DNA of 64,000 nt from Actinacidiphila yanglinensis (GCF_900107965.1 NZ_FNVU01000006.1:1969-65968), one strand, 5' to 3'; shown: positions 1 through 8,742, counted from the first letter of the stretch. Notes: a model not told the origin generated them from the letters alone. Made by a program: numbers and translations.

Positions 1-1
1 C

Positions 2-55
2 CTGCTCACCCGCCTGCTGGGAAACCTCCGCTCCGGAATGCTCACCGAGAAGTAG
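2..55 (+). CDS. C-terminal end of an upstream gene (partial)
   Basis: An open frame enters from the left edge and ends at a TAG at 53-55, giving 17 residues ending in MLTEK. Codon use is GC-rich at third positions, as expected of a real gene. Too little is visible to name it, and it could be a chance frame. Confidence 0.4.
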   Translation: MLTRLLGNLRSGMLTEK

Positions 56-114
56 ACGTCCGGATCGGGCCCGCCCCGCCGCGAGCCGACGGGCCAACGG
101 CCCGGGGCAGTTGC

Positions 115-513
115 TCACACGGCGCTCGGCCGCACCGCCATCCGCGCGGTGATCCGCTTCCCCGAAGGCGTGACCGCCACCACGAAGTCGTGGCAGAGCT
201 TCCGCACGATCTCCAGCCCGTGCTGGCCGACCCGCAGCGGATCCGGGTCCCTCACGGTCACGCCGAGCGCGGACGTGTCCCACACCGTGATCTCCACCGT
301 GCCGTCGACGGCACGCAGTTCAAGGCCGCACGGTCCACCGGCATGCTTCACCGCGTTGGTCACCAGCTCGCTCACCACCAGTTGGACGTCATCAGCGACC
401 CGGCCATCCATGAGCGCCCCGCCGACATTCATGCGTCCGACCCATTCCGCCGCCGCACGCCGCGCCGCGGCAATGTCTCCCGGATCGCCCATGAAGACCT
501 CGTCGACCCGCAT
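115..513 (-). CDS. ATP-binding anti-sigma-type regulatory protein (HATPase_c, RsbW-like)
   Basis: A 132-residue single-domain protein of the GHKL ATPase fold. The N box ELVTNAVKHA (residues about 49-58) would bind Mg-ATP, and the later VGQHGLEIV resembles the glycine-rich lid that follows in this family. Length and architecture match the small serine kinase/anti-sigma proteins (RsbW/SpoIIAB type) that streptomycetes carry in many copies. They usually sequester a sigma factor or phosphorylate an anti-anti-sigma partner. No partner gene is adjacent, so the target is unknown. The start is an ATG at 513. Confidence 0.85.
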   Translation of the reverse strand: MRVDEVFMGDPGDIAAARRAAAEWVGRMNVGGALMDGRVADDVQLVVSELVTNAVKHAGGPCGLELRAVDGTVEITVWDTSALGVTVRDPDPLRVGQHGLEIVRKLCHDFVVAVTPSGKRITARMAVRPSAV

Positions 514-753
514 CGCACCACCCTCCCTCCACCGTCACCCCGGCAGGGCGCCGCGGACCGCGTCGCACCCTCACGCCGGGCCCGGACGCGCCATATCGGC
601 CGCCTCATTGACCCCGCTTACCCCAGCGGATCCACCCGCAACACCAGCGTCCCTTCCGAGGACGGACCGCGCCGGTGATGTCGTCCCGCCGGACCTGGCG
701 CGCGGCCGGGGAATCCCCGTCATAGGCTGGACGGATACGCATTCACCGGGAGG

Positions 754-936
754 GTGAGCGATATGCGCAAGTCCAAGGACGAGGAGAACAAGGCACGAAA
801 GGCTGCCCAGTCGGACCGCCGCGAGACGGAGCGGGGCGCTCACGAGGCCGACGAGACAAAGGACCGGAACGACGAGCGCTTCATCGAGGAGGACGACCAC
901 GCGATGGAATCCCTCAAGCGCGACGACCGTCCGTAA
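754..936 (+). CDS. Small, highly charged hypothetical protein
   Basis: A 60-residue protein made almost entirely of Lys, Arg, Glu, Asp and Asn with no hydrophobic core, so probably disordered. The GTG start at 754 is preceded by a GGGAGG ribosome-binding site; an in-frame ATG lies at 763. It stands alone between a minus-strand ATPase gene and a TetR gene. I do not recognise a family. The good ribosome-binding site and GC-rich third positions argue that it is real. Confidence 0.6.
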   Translation: MSDMRKSKDEENKARKAAQSDRRETERGAHEADETKDRNDERFIEEDDHAMESLKRDDRP

Positions 937-1174
937 GCACGCGGGTCTCCGCCCGGCTCCGCTCGTCGCATCAGTCGGCGTTCGCGTCATGGGCGGATAC
1001 GCGGACGGTGTCCAGTCACCGCCGGCGGCATCGGATGCATCGATGCCGCCATTGATGTGTCCGCAGCCGGTCCGTCACCGCCTGGTCGAGCCGTTCGCCC
1101 GGTAGCTCGCCGGGATGCCGTGAGCACCATGAGCCGGGACGTCTCCGCACGGCGAGGCGAGCGACTCCCGTCAT

Positions 1175-1189
1175 TTGACTGACTGGCCA
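1175..1189. promoter_or_regulatory. Candidate TetR operator half-sites in front of tetR
   Basis: The stretch contains overlapping TGACTG half-sites (1176-1181 and 1180-1185), the same hexamer that forms the perfect palindrome before the downstream SDR gene. It ends about 20 bp before the regulator's ATG, so autorepression is likely. The right half-site is degenerate here. Confidence 0.5.
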
Positions 1190-1209
1190 CTCTCCTACAC
1201 ACTGTCCTC

Positions 1210-1773
1210 ATGCCCAGGCCGAGGAGCGACGACAAACGCGCGGCGATCATGGCCGCCGCCACGCGGATCATCGCCGCCCAGGGACTCGGGGCGGCGACGG
1301 CGGCGATCGCGAAGGAGGCCGGCGTCTCGAACGGGTCGCTCTTCACCTACTTCGACACCAAGGCCGATCTGCTCAACCAGCTCTACCTGGAGCTGAAGGG
1401 CGAGATGGGAGCAGCCGCACTCGGCGGCCTGCGCGCCACCGACGAGCGCGCCCAGATGCTGCACATGTGGTCGCGATGGATGGACTGGGCGACGGCCAAT
1501 CCCCAGAAGCGCCGCACACTGGCACAACTCCAGGTCTCCGACCAGATCACGGCGTCCACCCACGAGTCCGCGAGCCATGCCATGACGGGCATCGGGGGGA
1601 TCCTGGAGCGCAGCCGGGCGAACGGCCCGATGCGCGACGCCCCAGCGGCTCTGGTCTTCACGCTGTGCAATGCCCTCGCGGAGGCCACCATCGACTACAT
1701 CATCGGCGACCCGGATCACGCCGACGCGCACAAGCAGGCCGGTTTCGACGCGCTCTGGCGCATGATCGGCTGA
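1210..1773 (+). CDS. TetR/AcrR family transcriptional regulator
   Basis: A 187-residue protein with an N-terminal TetR helix-turn-helix at about residues 10-55 (AIAKEAGVSNGSLFTYFDTK), followed by an all-helical ligand domain. The ATG at 1210 gives the typical start MPRPRSDDKR. It lies 73 bp upstream of a short-chain dehydrogenase on the same strand. A TGACTG element occurs before both genes, so it probably represses itself and the dehydrogenase until an unknown ligand binds. Confidence 0.9.
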   Translation: MPRPRSDDKRAAIMAAATRIIAAQGLGAATAAIAKEAGVSNGSLFTYFDTKADLLNQLYLELKGEMGAAALGGLRATDERAQMLHMWSRWMDWATANPQKRRTLAQLQVSDQITASTHESASHAMTGIGGILERSRANGPMRDAPAALVFTLCNALAEATIDYIIGDPDHADAHKQAGFDALWRMIG

Positions 1774-1815
1774 CCCGCCCGTGCGGAACACCTGCCACCC
1801 ACGCACGACCATTAA

Positions 1816-1829
1816 TGACTGACCAGTCA
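1816..1829. promoter_or_regulatory. Palindromic operator for the TetR regulator
   Basis: TGACTG-AC-CAGTCA is a perfect inverted repeat of 6-bp arms with a 2-bp spacer. It ends 17 bp before the SDR start codon. Its half-site also occurs before the adjacent tetR gene, which is the basis for assigning it to that protein. Confidence 0.65.
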
Positions 1830-1846
1830 GACGGCAAAGGAGCGCC

Positions 1847-2749
1847 ATGCCCGACAAGGCCTACGTCATCACCGGCCCGACCTCCGGCTTCGGCCGCCGT
1901 ACCGCCCGCGAACTCGCCCGGCACGGAACCGTCGTGCTCGTCGGGCGCGATGCCGCCAAGCTCGACGCCGCGCGCAAGGGCATCGAGGCAAGAGGCGGAA
2001 AGGCCGTGCCGGTCGTCTGCGATCTCTCGGACCTGACCAGCGTGAGGCACGCCGCCGCTCGGATCATCGAACTCGGCCTCCCGATCGCCGGCGTGCTCAA
2101 CAACGCCGGCATCTTCCCCAACCGGCCCGGCAGGAACGCCCTCGGCTGGGACATCGCCTACGCGACCAACCATCTCGGGCCCTTCGTGTTCACCGAAACG
2201 CTCGTGCCCCATCTCGCAGACGGCACGCAGGTGGTGTTCGTCGTCTCGGCCGTGGAGGATCCGGAGCGCAAGCCCGCCACCATGGCCGGCTTCCGCGGCG
2301 CCCGGTACATCTCCGCTGAGGCGAGCGCCCGGGGCGAGTGGCAGCCCGGCGGCTCGAAACTGGCGGGCGCGGACGCCTACGCCACGTCCAAGCAGTGCAA
2401 CCTGGCAACGGTGCTCGCCTTCGCCCGCGAGACACCCCGGCTGCGGTTCAACGCCATCGAGCCCGGCTTCGCCCCCGGCACGAATCTCGGCCGGGATGCC
2501 AACCGGTTCCTGCGTCTGCTGTCGAAATACGTGCTCTCACCACTGGCCCCGCTCATCAAGTACTGGACCAACCCGCGCACCGCTGCTCGCATGATCGCCC
2601 GGGTACTCACCAACACGTCGGACGCCACCGGCATCTACTACGACGAGAAAGGACGTCCGATGCGGGGCTCGGCACAGGTGCACGACCCGGCGTTCAACGC
2701 CCGGGTGGTCGCCGAGACTCGCGCACTGCTGGAGACGGTTCCCGCCTGA
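1847..2749 (+). CDS. Short-chain dehydrogenase/reductase (SDR)
   Basis: A 300-residue Rossmann-fold oxidoreductase. It has the nucleotide-binding motif TGPTSGFG at about residues 8-15, the structural NNAG motif and the catalytic YATSK (Tyr-x-x-x-Lys). The C-terminal extension resembles retinol dehydrogenase/protochlorophyllide reductase-like SDRs rather than the compact 250-residue class. The start follows an AAAGGAG ribosome-binding site. Its substrate cannot be read from the sequence. It is likely repressed by the upstream TetR protein. Confidence 0.88.
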   Translation: MPDKAYVITGPTSGFGRRTARELARHGTVVLVGRDAAKLDAARKGIEARGGKAVPVVCDLSDLTSVRHAAARIIELGLPIAGVLNNAGIFPNRPGRNALGWDIAYATNHLGPFVFTETLVPHLADGTQVVFVVSAVEDPERKPATMAGFRGARYISAEASARGEWQPGGSKLAGADAYATSKQCNLATVLAFARETPRLRFNAIEPGFAPGTNLGRDANRFLRLLSKYVLSPLAPLIKYWTNPRTAARMIARVLTNTSDATGIYYDEKGRPMRGSAQVHDPAFNARVVAETRALLETVPA

Positions 2750-3020
2750 GTGCAGCGGCGTTGTGCCGATGACCACCTCTCAGAGGGCGGGATGTGAGGT
2801 GATGTCCGTTTCGCTGCCGCGGAGGGAGTAGCTGCGCTGGTTATCCGGGCGTTCTGGGCAGGCGCGTGTGTGCAGTTCATGGGTGCGTGGCGGGTCTCGG
2901 CATCCGCAGCATCGGCCGACGTCGCCAGCGGACCGGTCACCGGCTCCAGCCGGGCGGCTGCGACACTGCCAGGCGAGAGCGCCAGCCGTCGGCGCCGACC
3001 ACATGCCTCGGGGGGCACAC

Positions 3021-3686
3021 ATGGGGACATTCGAGCGCGTCAATCTGTTCTACGGCGTCGATCACGAGCAGGTGTACGCCGCGTTGGAGGAGTTCTGGCT
3101 CCAGGAGGAGCACACGCTCAAACGGGAGGACGTTCACGACGTCAACCTCGACTCGTACGCCCTGCACGAGCGGCGCGGCGACTGGACCGTGCTGCAATGG
3201 ACCCGGGGTTGGGAGTGGGACCTGCGCCGACGCGCCCAGCTTCGCGTTTCACGCGCCTACGACTGCCCGGGGCTGCTGGTCTTCATCTACGACGACGACT
3301 TCTGGGGCTGCGAGCTGTTCCACCACGGCAGAGCGATCGACCAGTTCCAGCAGGAGACTGGCATCATTGGCTCGTTTTTCGGCGATCTTCCGTGCCAGGG
3401 GCGCCCCGACCTCCTGCTGGCCCAATTCCCTGCTCTGGATCTGGATATCGAGCATGCCCGGGGCTATCTGACCCACTACAGCATCGACGACCCCGGGTAC
3501 GAGGACATCGATTGGGAGAACGAGCACGACCCTCTCAACAGTCCCGTCCGTCCGAGCGATGGGTACGGCCGGCTTGAAGGAGGCGTCTACTGGGACTTCC
3601 AGAACTTCCTCGGCGTCGACTACCGCGCCCCGGTCTGGCGGAGATTCACCACCTCGCCCCAGGCACTCAGGGGAACGGACAAATAA
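3021..3686 (+). CDS. Hypothetical protein, acidic and tryptophan-rich
   Basis: A 221-residue protein without signal peptide or membrane segment, rich in Trp, Tyr, Asp and Glu. The ATG at 3021 (MGTFERVNLF) is preceded by GGGGGG and starts the well-coded part. An in-frame ATG at 3003 and frames back to 2868 exist, but their residues look like noncoding translation. I do not recognise a family. A terminator-like hairpin follows about 70 bp after the stop. Confidence 0.7.
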   Translation: MGTFERVNLFYGVDHEQVYAALEEFWLQEEHTLKREDVHDVNLDSYALHERRGDWTVLQWTRGWEWDLRRRAQLRVSRAYDCPGLLVFIYDDDFWGCELFHHGRAIDQFQQETGIIGSFFGDLPCQGRPDLLLAQFPALDLDIEHARGYLTHYSIDDPGYEDIDWENEHDPLNSPVRPSDGYGRLEGGVYWDFQNFLGVDYRAPVWRRFTTSPQALRGTDK

Positions 3687-3757
3687 TCGGTTCTGCCCGA
3701 GACCGAAGGCGAGCGTCCGCCGGTCAGCAGGTGCAACCCGCCGGTCGCGGCGGGCGA

Positions 3758-3785
3758 GGGGGCGCCCCGGGTCCGTGGCGCCCCC
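3758..3785 (+). terminator. Rho-independent terminator-like hairpin
   Basis: A 9-bp perfect stem (GGGGGCGCC at 3758-3766, GGCGCCCCC at 3777-3785) with a 10-nt loop is followed by TTT. It lies between convergent genes and probably ends transcription of the gene stopping at 3686. Confidence 0.7.
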
Positions 3786-3810
3786 TTTGTGCGTCTGCCG
3801 ATGTGTGCGT

Positions 3811-4353
3811 CTACCAACGGGCGCTGGGCATACCGATGTTCGTTGTGTTGTGGCTGTTGATGTTGATCTCGTTGTGGATGTCTCCGACGTGGTAGTCGAT
3901 CAGGCCGCACAGCAGGCAGCCCGGGTTGTTCGACGGAGGTGCGGCGGCCCGGGACACGGTGACGTCGGTGGTGGCGTGCGACGCTCCACAGCCGGCGTCG
4001 CCGTTGAAGGTGGCGGTGATGATGTGTGTGCCGGTGGTGGTGAAGCCGGTGGTCAGGAAGGACTGCCCGTCGGTCGAGACGGGCGCGGTGGCAAGGAGGT
4101 TGTCGCCGTCGAAGAACGACACGCCGAGTCCGGTGCTCGGGTCGGAAGTGCACGTCACCGTTGCGTCCAGCACCACCAGGCGCCCGGTCGTCGCCGACGA
4201 GGGTGACGCCTCCACCGTGGTTGACGACGTATCGACAGCGGCCGCCGACGGGGCGAGGGCGACCACAGCGGCGGCGGCCGCCGCGGCGACCAGGAAGGCG
4301 GCTTTGTGCTCGCGTCGTGCACGTCGTACACGTCGTTCGCGCCAGGGAATCAC
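3811..4353 (-). CDS. Exported protein with one Ig-like domain
   Basis: 180 residues. An Arg-rich N terminus is followed by a long Ala/Val hydrophobic stretch ending APSAAAVD, a convincing Sec signal peptide of about 39 residues. The middle (about 45-135) is a bacterial Ig-like beta-sandwich (TTVEASPSSATTGRLVVLDATV and FTTTGTHIITATF). The tail carries a CLLC pair and an Asn-rich stretch with NINSHNTTNIG. It is probably a secreted or surface adhesion-type protein. It shares a strand with the two IPT-repeat genes upstream, but 194 bp separate them. Confidence 0.75.
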   Translation of the reverse strand: MIPWRERRVRRARREHKAAFLVAAAAAAAVVALAPSAAAVDTSSTTVEASPSSATTGRLVVLDATVTCTSDPSTGLGVSFFDGDNLLATAPVSTDGQSFLTTGFTTTGTHIITATFNGDAGCGASHATTDVTVSRAAAPPSNNPGCLLCGLIDYHVGDIHNEININSHNTTNIGMPSARW

Positions 4354-4547
4354 GGGTGAGCCTCCTCGATAGGACCGTCAAGTAGTTTTGTCCTGACTGT
4401 TCGAAGCGTGACATTAATTCGCTTTTCACAGCATTTCGGGGAGGTGTGGCCCCGACCAGACCCTCCTGGGCGATCGGCTCGCTCGAATGGGCCGGTCCGG
4501 AAACAGCGCCGTGCGCCCATCTGCAGGCAGGGGGCTGCGGGTTCGGG

Positions 4548-5552
4548 CTAGATCACGGGAGGCGCCACTCGCAGATAGCTGAGCGTGTTGCTCGCGCCGG
4601 CGGCCGTCGTCACCCCCACCGCCACCGATCCGGCGGCGCCCGCGGGGGCGAGCACGACCACCGTCGTGTCCGAGACCACGGTGAACGCCGCCGTCGTGGA
4701 ACCGAACAGGACGGCGGTGGTCGTGGTCAGCCCGGTGCCGGTCAGGGTCACGCTGGCGCCGGCTCCGTTCGGGCCCTGCGCAGGCGAGAGCGCCGTGAGC
4801 ACCGGCGCTGCCAGGTAGGTGTAGAAGACGGTGTTGCTGGTGCCGCCGGGTCCAATGACGGTGCAGGCCACCGTTCCGGTGCCGGCCGGGGTGACCGCGG
4901 TGATCTGGGTGGCCGAGTTGACCGTGAAGGACGTCGCGGGGGTGCCGCCGAAGGTGACCGCGGTGGCCCCCGTCAGACCGGCGCCGGTGAGGACGACCGT
5001 GGTCCCGCCGGACGCCCGGCCCTGGGACGGCGCGAGGGACAGCAGCGAGGGGGCGTTGAGGTAGTAGAAGAACACCGCTCCCGTGGTGCCGCCGACGGTG
5101 GTGGCGGTGACGGGTACCGCGCCGGTGCCGGCCGGGGTGACCGCGGTGATCTGGGTGGCCGAGTTGACCGTGAAGGACGTCGCGGGGGTGCCGCCGAAGG
5201 TGACCGCGGTGGCCCCCGTCAGACCGGTGCCGGTGAGGACGACCGTGGTCCCGCCGGACGCCGGGCCCTGGGACGGCGCGATCGAGGTGAGGGTCGGCGC
5301 CGGCGCGTAGGTGTAGGTGACCGCGTTGCTGAGTCCGGAGGGCGTGCGCACGGTCACGTTGACCGCGCCGGTGCCGGGCGGGACCGTCGCGGAGATCGCC
5401 GAGGGGCTGGTGACCGTGTACGACAGGGCGGCCGCCGATCCGAAGGTGACGGCGGTGGCGCCGGTGAACTGACTGCCGTTCAAGGTCACGGGATTGGTGC
5501 CCGCCGCCGGACCCGTGTTGGGTACGACCGAGGTGAGGACGGGAGGGGCCAC
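4548..5552 (-). CDS. IPT/TIG repeat protein, four repeats, no signal peptide
   Basis: 334 residues from a GTG at 5552, which has GGAG five bases upstream. The in-frame extension to 5786 is Pro/Arg-rich noise. The protein is four IPT/TIG Ig-like repeats of about 82 residues, each with a P-x-x-GPxxGGTxVxLTGTxLTGATAVTFG pattern. Repeats 2 and 3 are almost identical. Starting directly at the first repeat matches the neighbouring paralogue. IPT domains usually sit in extracellular or binding proteins, yet no export signal is seen. Function unknown. Confidence 0.75.
   Translation of the reverse strand: MAPPVLTSVVPNTGPAAGTNPVTLNGSQFTGATAVTFGSAAALSYTVTSPSAISATVPPGTGAVNVTVRTPSGLSNAVTYTYAPAPTLTSIAPSQGPASGGTTVVLTGTGLTGATAVTFGGTPATSFTVNSATQITAVTPAGTGAVPVTATTVGGTTGAVFFYYLNAPSLLSLAPSQGRASGGTTVVLTGAGLTGATAVTFGGTPATSFTVNSATQITAVTPAGTGTVACTVIGPGGTSNTVFYTYLAAPVLTALSPAQGPNGAGASVTLTGTGLTTTTAVLFGSTTAAFTVVSDTTVVVLAPAGAAGSVAVGVTTAAGASNTLSYLRVAPPVI
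4876..5281. repeat. 246-bp intragenic tandem duplication (IPT repeats 2 and 3)
   Basis: About 160 bp from 4876 recurs with a 246-bp offset from 5122 with only about two mismatches, while the other repeats of the gene are clearly divergent. The offset equals one 82-residue IPT unit, so this is a recent unit duplication or gene conversion. Confidence 0.85.
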
Positions 5553-5706
5553 GGTGACTCCAAGGGGTGTGGTCGGCCCGGTCGGGCCGGGGCCGAAAGC
5601 GGCAACCCAGGCACTCGCCGTGATCCCTGCGCAGGCATGTGGCGTGTGGCGTGCGGGAACCGGCCGGGCCGTCTCCTGCGCACGGCCGACGGCGAGGCGG
5701 GTGGAC

Positions 5707-5810
5707 GGCCCCCGGCCCAGGGGGCGGGCCGGGGGCCGCGGGGAAGCGGGCGCGGTGTCCTGGTGGGGTCGGGCCCCTCCCCGCACGGCGGGGAGAGGGA
5801 CACCGCGCCC
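5707..5810. terminator. Strong hairpins between the two IPT genes
   Basis: GGCCCCCGG (5707-5715) pairs with CCGGGGGCC (5729-5737). Next, GGGCGCGGTGTCC (5748-5760) pairs perfectly with GGACACCGCGCCC (5798-5810), enclosing a further CTCCCCG/CGGGGAG stem. Both lie just downstream of the minus-strand gene ending at 5822 and most simply form its terminator. Confidence 0.6.
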
Positions 5811-5821
5811 TTGATGGTCCG

Positions 5822-6565
5822 TCAGATGTCCGGGCCTGCCAGGTAGGTGTAGCCCTCGTCCAGCGTGTCGCTGCCGGCTTCGTTGGTCAGCACGACGTCG
5901 ACGGCGCCCGCCGCCCCCGCAGGCGTGACGACCGCCACCGAGGTGTCGGACAGGACGCCGAAGGACGCGGGGGTGCCGCCGAAGGTGACCCCCGTGGTGG
6001 AGGTCAGGCTGGTGCCGGTGAGGATCACCGAGGTGCCGCCCGAGGCCGGTCCCGACGTCGGGGCGATCGCGGTCAGCGTCGGGTCGGCCACGTACGTGTA
6101 CGTGAGGCCGTTGTTGCTCCCGCCCGCGGTGGTGACGGTGACACCGACGGAACCGGCGGTCCCGGCCGGCGCCGTGACGGTGATCTGGCTGTCCGAGACG
6201 ACCGTCGGCGTCGCGCTGTTGGCGCCGAAGGCCACGCTGGAGGCCGTGGCCAGGCCGGTGCCGTTGATGGTGACCGTCTGGCCGCCCGCGGTCGTGCCCG
6301 TGGCCGGGCTGAGCGACTGCTTGAAGGGCGCGCCGACGTAGAAGAACGAGACCGGGTTGCTCGTTCCGCCGGGCGTGGTCACGGTGACGCCGACCGCTCC
6401 GTTGCCCGCGGGCGAGACGGCGGTGACCTGGGTGGGCGAGACGTTGGTGACGGAGGTCGCCGAACGGGTGCCGAAGTGAACGGCGGTGGTGCCGCTCAAA
6501 TTGGTGCCCGTGATGGTGACGAGAGTTCCTCCGCCACTCGGGCCCTGGTTGGGGGTAATTGGCAT
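5822..6565 (-). CDS. IPT/TIG repeat protein, three repeats, no signal peptide
   Basis: 247 residues comprising three IPT/TIG repeats. The first begins immediately after the start (MPITPNQGPSGGGTLVTITG). The ATG at 6565 has a textbook GAGGAGGAA ribosome-binding site, which fixes the start and excludes a signal peptide. It is a paralogue of the next gene downstream. Such proteins may be exported by a non-classical route or act inside the cell as binding scaffolds; nothing nearby decides this. Confidence 0.82.
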   Translation of the reverse strand: MPITPNQGPSGGGTLVTITGTNLSGTTAVHFGTRSATSVTNVSPTQVTAVSPAGNGAVGVTVTTPGGTSNPVSFFYVGAPFKQSLSPATGTTAGGQTVTINGTGLATASSVAFGANSATPTVVSDSQITVTAPAGTAGSVGVTVTTAGGSNNGLTYTYVADPTLTAIAPTSGPASGGTSVILTGTSLTSTTGVTFGGTPASFGVLSDTSVAVVTPAGAAGAVDVVLTNEAGSDTLDEGYTYLAGPDI

Positions 6566-7204
6566 GAGCTGTTCCTCCTCGCTCGGAATGCGGTACTGTT
6601 CCGAGCAGTGACAGGGGCGTTCAGATCCGCGGACATCCCGAAAAGGTGCACACCGACGTCACAACAACCACTGGCAGGTGGTTCGTTCGATGGCCTCGTG
6701 ACGTGCGCGGATTGTGATGCGGTCCCGCATGAACCGTCACGCGCGAGGACATCGGACGTGACTCCCGACGGGGATTCAACTGCTCCCGATCGAGGGGTTT
6801 TTCGTATGCTCCGTGGATCACCGCCCAAAGAAGCAGATGCCCGGATTAACCCATCTGAGCGGTCTCGCCATCAAGCGGTTCGGGGTGACGTCAGCCGTAT
6901 GGCGGAGCGCCCGGGAGCGAACGCGGCGCCTTAAGGTTGGTACACGCAGAAATCGGAATACGCATTCCCCGCGCCCCCATTCCCTTCGTGCCGCGACCTT
7001 CCGATACGACACGAACACCTCGCACACCACACCGTCCAACGGCGGTTCGCCGGCCGTCACGGGCTGCGGACCCTGATGTCGCCGTAGGCGTGGGCCGCAT
7101 TGACGGTCGGACCGGCGGCGGCGCCGGCGCCGTTCTGCGGGCTGTTGCCGATCCGGCTGTGGGCGGTGCCGGTGTCCGGCGAGGCCGCCTCCGGCCGCCG
7201 CTGC
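6566..7204. other. 639-bp region without a recognisable gene
   Basis: Contains the upstream region of the minus-strand IPT gene and the downstream flank of hxlR. Base composition around 6600-7020 is less GC-rich than the neighbouring genes, and the open frames here lack ribosome-binding sites and GC-rich third positions. I see no RNA gene or repeat. Confidence 0.5.
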
Positions 7205-7579
7205 TTACCGGGGGCGGCCGGTGCGGGTGTCGTACTCCCCGCGGGCGGTGATGACGTCCTCGATGTACCGCACCGACCACTCCGTGAGTGCCTTCAGCGG
7301 TTCCCGCAACGTCTGGCCGAGGGAGGTCAGTTCGTACTCCACGTGCGGCGGCACCTCGGGGTGGACGGTCCGGCTGACCAGCCCGTCGCGTTCGAGGGTG
7401 CGCAGCGTCTGGGTGAGCATCTTCTCGCTCACGCCCGCCAGCGCCTGCCGGAGCCGGCCGAATCGGGAGGCCCCGTTCCGGCCGAGCTCGCCCAGCACGA
7501 GGACCGCCCACTTGCTGCCGATCCGGTCGAGCAGGTCCCGCGACGGGCAACCGCGCTCGTACGGATCGAAGGACGCCAT
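7205..7579 (-). CDS. HxlR family transcriptional regulator
   Basis: A 124-residue winged-helix protein with the family's hallmark near the N terminus: CPSRDLLDRIGSKWAVLVLGEL, a Cys followed by the IGSKW helix. Cys11 may be a thiol redox or electrophile sensor, as in other HxlR proteins. The ATG at 7579 gives the usual ten residues before the Cys. A GTG at 7609 with GAGG upstream is an alternative start. It is divergent from an NmrA-type NAD(P)H-binding gene it probably controls. Confidence 0.87.
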   Translation of the reverse strand: MASFDPYERGCPSRDLLDRIGSKWAVLVLGELGRNGASRFGRLRQALAGVSEKMLTQTLRTLERDGLVSRTVHPEVPPHVEYELTSLGQTLREPLKALTEWSVRYIEDVITARGEYDTRTGRPR

Positions 7580-7640
7580 CGGCCCGGTCGCGTTCTCGAC
7601 AGCCTCCACACGGCTCACCTCGATGCTTTCGTTCGGGTCA

Positions 7641-7665
7641 GTACCGTACCAAAAAGTGGCTACTT
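7641..7665. promoter_or_regulatory. Candidate HxlR operator in the divergent promoter region
   Basis: A locally AT-richer stretch has GTAC-C-GTAC (7641-7649) followed by AAGTGGCTACTT (7654-7665), the latter a near-perfect inverted repeat. It lies between hxlR and the NmrA-like gene, the expected place for a shared operator. Confidence 0.4.
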
Positions 7666-7762
7666 CCCAACGGAGAGTGTGCAGGTCAGCCTGGATTCCA
7701 TCCCGCCGCGGACACACCGCGACGGGCGCGCGAGGCACGCGCGGAAGGAAGGAATGACCCTC

Positions 7763-8623
7763 ATGTCGATCGTCGTCACCGGAGCCACCGGCCAGTTGGG
7801 CAGGCTCACTGTCGAGGCGCTGCTGCGGCGCGAGGTCCCGGCCGCGGACATCATCGCGACCGGCCGGGACATCGCCAGGATCAAGGACCTGTCCGACCGA
7901 GGCGTCACGGTGCGCCGCGCCGATTTCGCGGACGCCGACAGCCTGTCCGAGGCCTTCGCGGGGGCGGACAGACTGCTGCTGATCTCGGCCTCGGTCCCCG
8001 TGGGCGAACGGGTCGCCCACCACCGCCGGGTGATGGACGCCGCGCTGGCCGCGGGCGTGGCGCTGGTGGCGTACACGAGCACCACGCACGCGGACACGGC
8101 CACCACCGTCATCGGCGCCACGCACCGCGAGACCGAGCAGTCCCTGCGGGACCGCGGGATCCCGAGTGTGCTGCTGCGCAACGGCTGGTACCTGGAGAAC
8201 TACACCGGCCAACTGCCCCGGATCCTGCGGAACAACGCCGTGGTCGGCGCCGCGGGCTCGGGGCGGATCAGCGCCGCGTCCCGCGCCGACTACGCCGAGG
8301 CCGCGGCGGTCGTCCTCACTGCCGAAGGCCACACCGGCGCCGTGTACGAGCTCGGCGGCGACGCATCCTTCACGCTGACCGAGCTCGCCGCCGCGATCTC
8401 CGCCGCAGCCGGGAAACAGGTCGCCTACGCCGACCTCCCGGTGGCCGAGTTCGCCCGGGTACTGGCAGGCGCGGGCGTGCCCGCCGAGCTGGCGGAGGTC
8501 CTCGCCGACGCCGACCTCGGCATGAGCCGCGGCGAGATGTACACCGATTCCGGCGACTTGCGCCGCCTGATCGGCCGCCCGCCGATGACCCTGGCCGAGG
8601 CACTCGCGGTCGCGCCGCACTAG
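7763..8623 (+). CDS. NmrA/QorB-like NAD(P)H-binding oxidoreductase
   Basis: 286 residues. The Rossmann motif VTGATGQLG begins at residue 4. The protein is an atypical SDR of the NmrA/quinone-reductase 2 type, shown by the LLLISAS strand and the RNGWYLENY segment typical of QorB-like enzymes. The ATG at 7763 is preferred because AAGGA then sits at good spacing; 7754 is an alternative. Adjacent to an HxlR regulator, a pairing common for quinone- or aldehyde-responsive reductases. The exact substrate is unknown. Confidence 0.87.
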   Translation: MSIVVTGATGQLGRLTVEALLRREVPAADIIATGRDIARIKDLSDRGVTVRRADFADADSLSEAFAGADRLLLISASVPVGERVAHHRRVMDAALAAGVALVAYTSTTHADTATTVIGATHRETEQSLRDRGIPSVLLRNGWYLENYTGQLPRILRNNAVVGAAGSGRISAASRADYAEAAAVVLTAEGHTGAVYELGGDASFTLTELAAAISAAAGKQVAYADLPVAEFARVLAGAGVPAELAEVLADADLGMSRGEMYTDSGDLRRLIGRPPMTLAEALAVAPH

Positions 8624-8742
8624 CCCAGGGCCGGGGACCCTGCTCGGCGGACGGCAACGGAACCACCACGGTCACGGCACGGTACCCGTACCGGAACCGG
8701 ACCTCGACCGGCCGCTGTCGGGCACGTCCGGCAGCGGCGCTG

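Noticed and set aside
5553..5786. N-terminal extension of the four-repeat IPT protein
   Set aside because: Passes through the hairpin region and is Pro/Arg-rich. A GTG with a ribosome-binding site at 5552 begins exactly at the first repeat, as in the paralogue.
6813..7076. Small open frames in the 639-bp gap
   Set aside because: No ribosome-binding sites, poor third-position GC and no recognisable motif.
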